64,000 nucleotides of DNA from Intestinibacillus sp. Marseille-P6563 (GTDB lineage: Bacteria; Bacillota; Clostridia; Oscillospirales; Butyricicoccaceae). The stretch is from the NCBI RefSeq assembly GCF_900604335.1, contig NZ_UWOD01000001.1, positions 709,501 to 773,500 on the forward strand, in the 5' to 3' direction. Within the stretch, counting starts at the first letter, position 1; the number at the start of each line of letters is the position of its first letter. Of the stretch, positions 50,886 through 58,543 are shown in pieces. Position numbers and translations under genes: made by a program. The notes under the pieces are model-generated. The model saw only the letters and a program-made list of their open reading frames with translations. It was not told where the DNA came from and did not search any database.

Positions 50886-53462
50886 TCAAAGCGGTGCTTT
50901 TCCCATCTGCGCGGCAAAATGCGCGATGAGCGCCGCGATTTGTTCGTTGGCCTGCTCGACCTCCCATTTGAGGTCCTGCGCCGACAGGCGCTCGGCACCG
51001 TGCCCGAGAATGATCATCTGTTCGAGCGCGTCCGAGGTCGCCACGCGCACCCGGTGCCGCCGCGACAAATCATAGGACGCTTTTTCGATATACATGTCCG
51101 CCGTTTCGGCTTCCTTGGTGTATACGACATCGATGTTGCCGTCCTTTTCGACCGAGCGCACGCCGCCTTTGACCTTGTAGGCGTCAAAGACCACAATCAA
51201 GTGGCACTTGCGCACGCCCTGAAAATTGCTCAGAATATTGAGCAGCATGGCCCGCGCGGCAGGCAAATCACCTTTGGCGATGGAAGTCAGCTCGTCCCAC
51301 GCAAAAATGATATTGTAGCCGTCCACAAGCAGATAATCGTCCGGTCGGATGCGAGTGAGATATTCCCCTTCCGGGGCTTCCTTGCGCTTTTTGGCGCTGC
51401 GAAATGCGTCAAATCCACGGTTCTTAATCGGTCCGTAGGTGCGCACAAAGATCTCTTCCAGCTCCTTATCGTCCACCGCCGGACGGGATGAAGGGGGGCG
51501 CGGCGCTTGCACCTCCGGTTCTTCAGGTTCCTCCAGGCGCACACCGGGATCGACATGCTGATGAGCCGGGACTTCGTTCCATTTGACGTTGTAGCCCGCC
51601 CCATGCGCGCAGAAAACCGAATCCGGCGGGTTGTCCACATCGCGCTCCGGGTCGTAGCCGCTGGCCGCGACTACTTCGTCGGCATTGTGACAGGGCTCAT
51701 ATCCGGCCAACGTACAGATCAAGCGGCCGCGGCCCTTGGTGTAGGCGGTCACTTCGGTCCAATAGCCGCGCATGGTTGCCACCGGAGCGGTCCCGGTCAG
51801 GACAGCCTCCTCCCCGACCGTTTCGGGCGGCTCAAACGAGCCGGACATGCGCTGGATATCGGTCATCGCCCGGCCGACATTTTCGGCGGGCACTTCCAGC
51901 CGAAAGGCATAATAGGGCTCAAGCAGGATGCTCTGCGCCTGCATCAGTCCCTGTCGCACGGCGCGGTAGGTCGCCTGCCGGAAGTCGCCGCCCTCGGTGT
52001 GCTTGAGATGAGCACGCCCAGCCAGCAGCGTAATTTTCATGTCAGTGATCGGCGCGCCGGTGAGCACGCCCACGTGGGTCTTTTCGGCCAGATGGGTCAA
52101 AATCAGCCGCTGCCAGTTGACATCCAGTTCATCGGTGCTGCAACGGGTCGCGTACTGCATGCCGCTGCCCCGCTCACCAGGTTCGAGCAGCAGATGGGTT
52201 TCGGCGTAATGCCGCAGCGGCTCGAAATGGCCGACGCCCAGCACGGGCGCGACGATGGTTTCTTTATAGACGATGTTGCCGCTGTCAAAGGATACCGCCA
52301 GACCAAACCGCTCCTGCATGCGCTGGGTGAGCACTTCGAGCTGTACCTCACCCATGAGCTGCACATGCAGTTCGCTCAGGGTTTCATTCCAGACCACGCG
52401 GAGCATAGGGTCCTCATCCTCGAGCTGCCGCAGATGACCCAGCATGGTATGCGCGTCGCAGCCGTCGGGCAGCACCACGCGATAGGTCAGCACCGGTTCG
52501 AGCACCGGCGCGACACCCATGGATTCCTCCCCCAGCCCCTGGCCGGGATGGGTCTGCGTCAGGCCGGTCACGGCGCAGACCGTGCCCGCCGGCGCTTCGT
52601 TTACGGTTTGATACTTGACGCCCGAGTAGATGCGGATTTGGTTGACCTTTTCACCCGTGTCCCCGACGGTATCCTTGACCCGCAGCACGCCGCCCGTTAC
52701 CTTGAGATAGGTCAGGCGGTTTCCCTGCTCGTCCCGCGCGATTTTGAACACCCGCGCGCCAAACGCGTCCGGGTAGACCGGTTGGGGGCCAAACCGCGCC
52801 AGACCGTCCAGCAGGGCGTCGATGCCGTCCAGCCGCAAAGCAGCGCCGAAATAACAGGGAAACAGCCGCCGCGCCGCCACCAGGCGGACGATGTCGTTTT
52901 CGTTAACACTTCCGCGCTCTAAATACTGCTCGAGCAGGACTTCGTCACACATGGCGATGTTCTCGTCCCGCGCGCTAGTTTCCACGTCGACGCTGCAATC
53001 GACGCAGCCGTCCGACAGACGGGTACGCAGTTCCTCCAGCCGCGCGGCGCGGTCGCTCCCCGCCAAATCCATCTTGTTGACAAACAGAAACGTCGGGATA
53101 TGATGCCGCTCGAGCAGCCGCCACAGCGTCTGGGTGTGGCCCTGCACCCCATCGGTCCCGCTCACGACCAGCACGGCCGCGTCCAGCACTTGCAGCGTGC
53201 GCTCGGTCTCGGCCGAAAAATCCACATGCCCGGGCGTATCCAGCAGCGTAAAGGCCGTATCCCCATAGGTAAATTCGGCCTGCTTGGCCAGAATGGTGAT
53301 GCCGCGCGCCCGTTCCAGGGAATCGGTATCCAAAAAAGCGTCACCATGGTCCACACGTCCCAGCTTGCGCACCGACCCGGCCTGATATAAAAGGCCCTCG
53401 GACAGCGTGGTTTTGCCCGCGTCCACATGGGCCAAAATTCCAATGACCATTTTTTTCATCAT
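50886..53462 (-). CDS. TetM/EF-G-like ribosomal GTPase fused to a YacP/Rae1-like NYN nuclease domain
   Basis: 858 residues. The first ~650 are a TetM/TetO-type translation GTPase: G1 AHVDAGKT (11-18), G2 RGIT (53-56), G3 DTPGH with His79, G4 NKMD (129-132), then EF-G-like domains II-V with the family ending GYEPCHNADEVVAASGYD and FCAHGAGYNVKWNEVPAHQH. A Pro/Glu-rich linker (~650-705) leads to an NYN domain (711-858) with LLVDGYNIIF (Asp714), VVFDAY (Asp760), ETADMYIE (Asp789) and ATSDALEQ (Asp811), the acidic set of YacP/Rae1. ATG 53462 has AAGGA 7 bases upstream. It ends in TGA TAG next to the element's left junction. Confidence 0.88.
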   Translation of the reverse strand: MMKKMVIGILAHVDAGKTTLSEGLLYQAGSVRKLGRVDHGDAFLDTDSLERARGITILAKQAEFTYGDTAFTLLDTPGHVDFSAETERTLQVLDAAVLVVSGTDGVQGHTQTLWRLLERHHIPTFLFVNKMDLAGSDRAARLEELRTRLSDGCVDCSVDVETSARDENIAMCDEVLLEQYLERGSVNENDIVRLVAARRLFPCYFGAALRLDGIDALLDGLARFGPQPVYPDAFGARVFKIARDEQGNRLTYLKVTGGVLRVKDTVGDTGEKVNQIRIYSGVKYQTVNEAPAGTVCAVTGLTQTHPGQGLGEESMGVAPVLEPVLTYRVVLPDGCDAHTMLGHLRQLEDEDPMLRVVWNETLSELHVQLMGEVQLEVLTQRMQERFGLAVSFDSGNIVYKETIVAPVLGVGHFEPLRHYAETHLLLEPGERGSGMQYATRCSTDELDVNWQRLILTHLAEKTHVGVLTGAPITDMKITLLAGRAHLKHTEGGDFRQATYRAVRQGLMQAQSILLEPYYAFRLEVPAENVGRAMTDIQRMSGSFEPPETVGEEAVLTGTAPVATMRGYWTEVTAYTKGRGRLICTLAGYEPCHNADEVVAASGYDPERDVDNPPDSVFCAHGAGYNVKWNEVPAHQHVDPGVRLEEPEEPEVQAPRPPSSRPAVDDKELEEIFVRTYGPIKNRGFDAFRSAKKRKEAPEGEYLTRIRPDDYLLVDGYNIIFAWDELTSIAKGDLPAARAMLLNILSNFQGVRKCHLIVVFDAYKVKGGVRSVEKDGNIDVVYTKEAETADMYIEKASYDLSRRHRVRVATSDALEQMIILGHGAERLSAQDLKWEVEQANEQIAALIAHFAAQMGKAPL

Positions 53463-53535
53463 TTCAAAATCCTTGTTCGTATTTGGGTCTATTATATCAA
53501 AAAAACTGCGAAACTGCAAAAAAAGACGGACGCAT

Positions 53536-54894
53536 TCACGTCCGTCCCTCTTTTCCCAGCCGTCGATAGACCGTCCGGTACATGGTGCAAAAACAAGCCA
53601 GTCCCCCCACAAAATTGCTGACCGGCTCAGCTAAAAACACACCGGTCACGCCCAGCCCGGCCACATGGGGCAAAATCAGCGTGAGCGGCACCACGATGAC
53701 CACCTTGCGTAGCAGCGAAAAGAAGACCGCCTGTTTGGACCGTCCCAGGGCGACAAACACCGACTGCCCGGCAAATTGCAAAGACATCATAAAGTAGCCG
53801 AAAAAGTACAGGTGCAGGGCCGGTTTGGCTGCTTCCATCAAAGACGGGCTGTCGTTAAAGAGCAGAATGAACCCGGTCGGGAAGAAAAACAGCACCGCCC
53901 AAATGAGCGTCGTGTATCCAATGCCCGATAAAACGGTAAACCGGATGGCCTGCCGCACCCGGTCATAGGTTTGGGCGCCATAATTGTAGCCAATAACCGG
54001 TTGCGCGCCGTTGGTCAGGCCGCTAACCGGCATTTGCACGACTTCCCGAATGGACATCAAAACGGTCATGACGCCGACATACAGGTCGCCGCCAAAGGTT
54101 TGGAGCGTGGTATTGCAGGCGATCTGCACCAGGCCGTTGGTGCCGAGGGCGATGAAGTTGGACAATCCCAAACCGGTAATTTTGGCGATCCGTCCACTGT
54201 TCCATCGAAAAGTCCGCGGCTGCAACCGCAAAATGGCTTTGGGTCCCGTGAGAAATCGCAGCACCCAAACCGCCGATGCCGCCTGCGCCAGCACGGTCGC
54301 TAGCGCGGCGCCCTGAACGCCCATATCCAGCCCAAAGATGAGCAGCGGGTCGAGCACCAGATTGATAACCGCGCCCAGCGAGACCGTGAGCATCCCGGTC
54401 CCGGCAAAGCCCTGGGAATTGATGAAATAGTTCATGCCTAGGGAAATCATCACAAAGACGGTCCCCAGCAGGTAAATGCGCAGGTATCCAGCCGCATACG
54501 GCAGCGTATCGGCACTGGCGCCAAACAGGCGCAAAATGGGATGCAGAAACACTTCGCCTGCCACGGTCAGGATGAGGCCGGTGCCCACCAGCAAGACAAA
54601 GGAGGTATTTTGTACCTTAGTCGCTTCCTCCAATTCGCCCTGTCCGCGCTCAATCGAGCACAGCGGTGCGCCGCCCATGCCGAACAGGCCGGAAAACGCC
54701 GAAATGACCGCGATAACCGGCATACAAAGTCCCACACCGGTGAGCGGCAGCATGGTGCTGCCAATGTGACCGATAAACACGCGGTCCACGACGTTATATA
54801 GTACATTGACCAGCTGTGCGAGCATCAGCGGCACGGCCAGCCGCAGGATATTTCCCGAAATGCTGCCGCGTGAAAAATCATTTTGAACCGCCAT
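53536..54894 (-). CDS. MATE-family efflux transporter (first of pair, downstream)
   Basis: 452 residues, about twelve helices in two repeats: LMLAQLVNVLYNVVDRVFIGHIG at the start of the first, GQSVFVALGRSK near the end. DinF/NorM-like multidrug and toxin exporter driven by H+ or Na+. ATG 54894 has GGAGG upstream. It lies 10 bases after the other MATE gene and may form a heterodimer or a two-pump set with it. The substrate is unknown. Confidence 0.9.
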   Translation of the reverse strand: MAVQNDFSRGSISGNILRLAVPLMLAQLVNVLYNVVDRVFIGHIGSTMLPLTGVGLCMPVIAVISAFSGLFGMGGAPLCSIERGQGELEEATKVQNTSFVLLVGTGLILTVAGEVFLHPILRLFGASADTLPYAAGYLRIYLLGTVFVMISLGMNYFINSQGFAGTGMLTVSLGAVINLVLDPLLIFGLDMGVQGAALATVLAQAASAVWVLRFLTGPKAILRLQPRTFRWNSGRIAKITGLGLSNFIALGTNGLVQIACNTTLQTFGGDLYVGVMTVLMSIREVVQMPVSGLTNGAQPVIGYNYGAQTYDRVRQAIRFTVLSGIGYTTLIWAVLFFFPTGFILLFNDSPSLMEAAKPALHLYFFGYFMMSLQFAGQSVFVALGRSKQAVFFSLLRKVVIVVPLTLILPHVAGLGVTGVFLAEPVSNFVGGLACFCTMYRTVYRRLGKEGRT

Positions 54895-54904
54895 GCTGTG
54901 CCTC

Positions 54905-56263
54905 CTATTTTTCCATGTGTTTAAATTCCCGGGCCACGAAGATCGCAGCCAGCACGGCCGCAATAAAGTCGGCAATGGGCGCCGAATACATGACGCCGTC
55001 AATGCCCAGGAACATCGGCAAAATCACAATCAGCGGCAGCAGGAAAATGATTTGGCGCGTCAGCGACAGGAACACACCGCGGATGGCTTTGCCAATGGAG
55101 GTGAAAAAATTCGCGGTAATCGGCTGAATGGCGTTGATAAACGTAAAGAACAGGAAGATGCGGAAATATTCCTCGGCAAACTGAAAATATTCCTCGCTGC
55201 CCGAGCCAAAGAAACCAATAATCTGGCGCGGGAAGAACTGAAAGCACAAAAAGGAACAAATCGAAATGCACAGAGCAATGGTGAGCGCTTTCTTGTAGGT
55301 ATCCCGCACGCGGTGAAAATTATGCGCTCCATAGTTGTAGCTGATGATGGGCTGAATACCCTGCGAGATGCCAATGATGATCGAAAAGAAAATCATGTTC
55401 ACTTTAGCGATAATGCCCGCACAGGCCAGCGGAATTTCGCTGCCATAGGCCGAGGCGCCACCATAGTGCTTTAAAACATTGTTCATAACGATCTGTACGA
55501 CCATCATGGCCATTTGGTTGAAAAATGGCGCAATCCCGAGCGACAGGATGGCTTTCCAGTACGAGAGCGACGGCCGCAGCGAAGCCAGCCGCAAATGAAC
55601 GGTCTTAAAGTGACGCAAGTACCCAATAACCATCAGTCCGGATACAAACTGTCCCAGAATCGTGGCCAGCGCGGCGCCAGCCATACCCATATCGAACCCA
55701 AAGATGAACACCGGGTCCAGAATCGTGTTGATAATGGCACCGGTCAGCGTACACAGCATGGAAAAACGCGGGCTACCGTCCGCACGGATCAAATTGCTGC
55801 CCGCGGTGGTCAGGATGAGAAATGGAAAACCCAGCGACGTGATGCCAGTATAGGTGAGCGAATAGTCCAAAATATCGGGCGTTGCGCCAAAGGCCAGCAT
55901 CATCGGCTTTAAAAACAGGCGTACCCCCAAACACAAAACGACGCCCAAAATGACCATCATGCCGATGGCGGCTCCGGCAAAACGCTCGGCACGTTCTTCA
56001 TCCCCACGGCCCATGCACAAATTAAAGTTGGCTGCCCCACCGATGCCGCACAAAAGCGACAATCCGGTACAGGTAATCGTCAGCGGAAATGCGACATTGG
56101 TCGCTGCGTTGCCGAGCATGCCAACGCTCCAACCGATAAACACCTGATCTACAATGTTATATAATGCACTGACCAGCATCGCAATGATGCTGGGAATGGC
56201 AAAACGCGCCAGCAGACGCTCAATTTTCTCAGTGCCCAGTGGATTTTGTTTGACTTGTTCCAT
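54905..56263 (-). CDS. MATE-family efflux transporter (second of pair, upstream)
   Basis: 452 residues, twelve helices. Typical FAIPSIIAMLVSALYNIVDQVFIG at the N-terminus, GQGIQPIISYNYGA-like centre (ISQGIQPIISYNYGAHN), and a C-terminal half with FFPRQIIGFFGSG. Paralogue of the next gene, equal in length. Its start lies 35 bases inside the end of the MarR gene, so the three genes are one coupled operon. Confidence 0.9.
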   Translation of the reverse strand: MEQVKQNPLGTEKIERLLARFAIPSIIAMLVSALYNIVDQVFIGWSVGMLGNAATNVAFPLTITCTGLSLLCGIGGAANFNLCMGRGDEERAERFAGAAIGMMVILGVVLCLGVRLFLKPMMLAFGATPDILDYSLTYTGITSLGFPFLILTTAGSNLIRADGSPRFSMLCTLTGAIINTILDPVFIFGFDMGMAGAALATILGQFVSGLMVIGYLRHFKTVHLRLASLRPSLSYWKAILSLGIAPFFNQMAMMVVQIVMNNVLKHYGGASAYGSEIPLACAGIIAKVNMIFFSIIIGISQGIQPIISYNYGAHNFHRVRDTYKKALTIALCISICSFLCFQFFPRQIIGFFGSGSEEYFQFAEEYFRIFLFFTFINAIQPITANFFTSIGKAIRGVFLSLTRQIIFLLPLIVILPMFLGIDGVMYSAPIADFIAAVLAAIFVAREFKHMEK

Positions 56264-56702
56264 CTTCGTCCTCCCCGATTTGTCCGATCATATCATTTGC
56301 CTTTTCGATCATCTGCGGCAACTCTTGCAGCACCCACTCCATTTGCTGTTTGGTCCAGGTTTCGGTGAGATTTCCCCACCAAACGGTGACCGCCTGCCGA
56401 ATCTTGGGCACGAGCTCGCGCGCTTTTTCGCTTAAAAATAACTGGTAGGTGCGGCCGTTGCCCTTTTCCCGGCAAACATAGCCCTGCTCCTCCAGTTTTT
56501 TCATCACACGGGTCGCGAGCGCTTCGTCAATCACCATATTGCGGCACATCTGCTTTTGACTGCACCCCTCGTTCCGGCTCAGATACAACAAAAATTTATA
56601 GCTGGAATATCCCAAGCCATAGGGTGATAAAACATGGTTGATATACTTTTGTTCCTGCCGGTACAAGATGGAAATGTACTTGGCAAGAATCCCGGTCTGC
56701 AT
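56229..56702 (-). CDS. MarR-family transcriptional regulator
   Basis: 157 residues from ATG 56702. Winged-helix core: YKFLLYLSRNEGCSQKQMCRNMVIDEALATRVMKKLEEQGYVCREKGNGR-type helix-turn-helix and wing, here read as separate short motifs QKQMCRN, DEALATRVMKKLEEQG and REKGNGRTYQLFLS. Likely represses itself and the MATE pair; the TTGAC/GTCAA palindrome at 56747-56758, within its promoter, is the obvious operator. Overlaps the downstream MATE gene by 35 bases. Confidence 0.88.
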   Translation of the reverse strand: MQTGILAKYISILYRQEQKYINHVLSPYGLGYSSYKFLLYLSRNEGCSQKQMCRNMVIDEALATRVMKKLEEQGYVCREKGNGRTYQLFLSEKARELVPKIRQAVTVWWGNLTETWTKQQMEWVLQELPQMIEKANDMIGQIGEDEDGTSQTKSTGH

Positions 56703-56746
56703 AAATACCCCTCTTTCTTTTTTCTTATAGCGTAAACCATATTTTA

Positions 56747-56758
56747 TTGACTTGTCAA
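56747..56758. promoter_or_regulatory. Palindromic operator/-35 of the MarR-MATE operon
   Basis: TTGACTTGTCAA (both strands read TTGAC...GTCAA) is 45 bases before the MarR start and includes a TTGACA -35 on the minus strand. Probable MarR binding site. Confidence 0.55.
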
Positions 56759-56769
56759 GTATTTGTGTT

Positions 56770-56804
56770 AAAAAAAATTTACACCCAGCCCATCGGCCAG
56801 GTGC
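56770..56804 (-). terminator. Terminator of the first recombinase gene
   Basis: Minus strand CACCTGGCC pairs with GGCTGGGTG (two G-U) around GATG, followed by a TAAATTTTTTTT run. Confidence 0.8.
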
Positions 56805-56815
56805 AAATTTTCCTC

Positions 56816-58219
56816 TCAGCATTTCCATACGATCTCGATTGTGTGGTCCCCCACATGCAGACTCTCGGCAGCGGCGCAGAACAATTCCCGCTTTTCACGC
56901 ACCGACAATGCCTCCCATCGGACTTGCAGCCGCTCCTTTTCCTGCTGTCGGGCAGTTTGTGCCTGTTCGATGGCACGTGTCAGCTGTGCGGCGCGCTGCT
57001 CCAAAACGTGCAGCAATGCCGGGCCGGCATCGGCGGCGCGATGGGCCAAAGCGGCACTTTCCTGTTCCCAGGCTTCCAGACGGGCTGCCGCTTCCTCTCC
57101 CATGGCCAGATGGTCCAGCAGTGCATCTTCTACCGCCTGCTCCAGTTCTTCGGCATAGATTGTACCCAGACCGGTGCAGCAGCCCCGGTGCCCTTTGCCC
57201 GAACAGACAAAATACCGGCCAGCTGCGGCTTTGGACCGGATGACCGACAAAGCATATCCGCATTTCCGGCATTTGACCCGCCCAGCCAGCCAGGTGCGCG
57301 GCTCCGCCTGCGGCGCACACCGCACGCTGTGGAGCAGCTTTTTGCGGCAAGTCAGCCAGATTTCGGCCGGAATGACTCCGGCATGCGGGGCCAGCACCAA
57401 ACAGGTGCCTTGTAAGTCAGCGCGCTTGTTTTCGCTCTGCCCGCGGAACAGATAGCAACCCTGTCCCTGAAAGGCTGCCCGGTCGTGGATAATCTGGGCG
57501 CCCTGTGCGGCAAAAAAATCATAAATGCACGGCGCAGCCTGACAATACACCGGATTTTTGAGCATCTCGCTGAGCCGGGTCGCGTTCCAGGTCCCTCCGC
57601 GCAGGTGGGGCTCCTGCTGCATGCCGCGTGCCACCTCTCCTAAAGAGCAGTCTGGGTCTGCATATTGGGCAAAAATCCGCTGTATCTGGGCGATCTCAGC
57701 GTCCACCGGCGCATAACAGGCCGTCCAAACACCATCGATCTGGATTTTATGACGTGCAAACCCATAAGGCACCCGCCCGCCCATGTACAGCCCTCGTTTA
57801 CTGCGGTCAGCATAAGTATCCATGACGCGACGCTGGATGGTCTCCCGCTCGAGCTGAGCAAAGACGATGCAGATATGCAGCATAGCTCGCCCCATGGGGG
57901 TCGACGTGTCAAAATGCTCGGTCGAGGACAAAAATTCCACGTGCTTCTGCTCAAAGACTTCCATCATTTTGGCAAAATCCAGAATCGAACGGCTGATGCG
58001 GTCGAGTCGATAAACGATCACCTTTTGCACCCGTCCGGCACGCACATCGCGCATCATGCGCTGAAAGGCCGGACGATTGGTATTTTTTCCGCTAAATCCC
58101 CGGTCGATGTATTCCTGCCGGGAATGGTCGCCCGCTTCGAATCGGCAGCGCTCGAGCTGGCCTTCGATGGACAGACTGTCTTCCCGCTCGACCGACTGCC
58201 GTGCATAGATCGCGTCCAT
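56816..58219 (-). CDS. Large serine recombinase of the cotJC insert
   Basis: 467 residues from ATG 58219. Resolvase domain with the nucleophile Ser9 in IYARQSVERE, the VIVYRLDRISRS arginines and MGRAMLHICIVFAQLERETI, then the recombinase domain (RGLYMGGRVPYGFA, PVYCQAA), a zinc ribbon (VKCRKCGYALSV, CSGKGHRGCC), and a C-terminal coiled coil. These make site-specific integrases/excisionases such as SpoIVCA. It starts close to the right junction of the insert and reads inward. TGA of a 36-codon ORF precedes its ATG by 4 bases. Confidence 0.92.
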   Translation of the reverse strand: MDAIYARQSVEREDSLSIEGQLERCRFEAGDHSRQEYIDRGFSGKNTNRPAFQRMMRDVRAGRVQKVIVYRLDRISRSILDFAKMMEVFEQKHVEFLSSTEHFDTSTPMGRAMLHICIVFAQLERETIQRRVMDTYADRSKRGLYMGGRVPYGFARHKIQIDGVWTACYAPVDAEIAQIQRIFAQYADPDCSLGEVARGMQQEPHLRGGTWNATRLSEMLKNPVYCQAAPCIYDFFAAQGAQIIHDRAAFQGQGCYLFRGQSENKRADLQGTCLVLAPHAGVIPAEIWLTCRKKLLHSVRCAPQAEPRTWLAGRVKCRKCGYALSVIRSKAAAGRYFVCSGKGHRGCCTGLGTIYAEELEQAVEDALLDHLAMGEEAAARLEAWEQESAALAHRAADAGPALLHVLEQRAAQLTRAIEQAQTARQQEKERLQVRWEALSVREKRELFCAAAESLHVGDHTIEIVWKC

Positions 58220-58223
58220 GGAT

Positions 58224-58334
58224 TCAGCCCGGCATGCCGAGCAAACGACGGCATAGCGCGCGCAATTGTTCCCGCTCGCCGGCATCTGCGGGAGAACGGA
58301 CGCTGGTGTGAATGGACCACGTTTGTTGCATCAT
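58224..58334 (-). CDS. 36-residue ORF coupled to the first recombinase
   Basis: Sequence MMQQTWSIHTSVRSP then ADAGEREQLRALCRR then LLGMPG. GGAGG lies 8 bases before the ATG, much better than any site near the recombinase start, whose ATG follows the TGA by 4 bases. Translation of this ORF probably allows recombinase translation. It could be a directionality factor (as SprB is for SPbeta) or simply a leader peptide. No homology recognised. Confidence 0.6.
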   Translation of the reverse strand: MMQQTWSIHTSVRSPADAGEREQLRALCRRLLGMPG

Positions 58335-58348
58335 GACCACCTCCGGTT

Positions 58349-58375
58349 TAGGATATGCAGAGTTTTAGCATTTGT
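58349..58375 (-). promoter_or_regulatory. SigK-like promoter before the first recombinase operon
   Basis: Minus strand CATATCCTA (58349-58357) fits the SigK -10 consensus CATANNNTA exactly; AC (58374-58375) lies 16 bases upstream, as in SigK -35 sites. Transcription would start next to the GGAGG of the 36-codon ORF. The motif is short, so a chance match is possible. Confidence 0.45.
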
Positions 58376-58395
58376 GAACCATGTTTTCGCGGCCG

Positions 58396-58416
58396 CAACG
58401 CTTCGCCAAAGCGTTG
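58396..58416. other. Right junction site (att-like) of the intervening element
   Basis: Inverted repeat with arms CAACGCTT (58396-58403) and AAGCGTTG (58409-58416) around CGCCA. The core TCGCCAAAGCG (58403-58413) is shared exactly with the left junction at 50857-50867. Confidence 0.75.
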
Positions 58417-58543
58417 GAAGTGCGTGATCTCCCGCTGACGCAAGAATTTGATCGGATCGCGCACATCGGGATCGTCCACCAGCCGCAGCAGGTTATCGTA
58501 GGTTGTTCGTGCCTTCTGCTCTGCTGCGCGGCGATAAGCAACC

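Larger units (their letters stand above)
50857..58413. mobile_element. Skin-like intervening element inserted in cotJC (~7.5 kb)
   Basis: Bounded by the 11-base direct repeat TCGCCAAAGCG at 50857-50867 and 58403-58413. Excision between the repeats would remove 7546 bases and join two cotJC pieces in frame (HFQRFG then DALRTVQ). Cargo on the minus strand: serine recombinase with a 36-codon ORF, MarR regulator, two MATE pumps, TetM-NYN fusion. The recombinase start is next to the right junction. No conjugation or phage structural genes are seen. Excision is inferred from the junctions only. Confidence 0.75.

Noticed and set aside
50654-50998. 114-codon minus-strand frame across the left junction
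   Set aside because: It reads out of frame through the ends of the GTPase gene and cotJC, both better supported.
50886-53462. Calling the GTPase fusion a tetracycline resistance gene
   Set aside because: The GTPase part is TetM-like, but the fused nuclease and diverged C-terminus make resistance unproven; I kept a neutral name.
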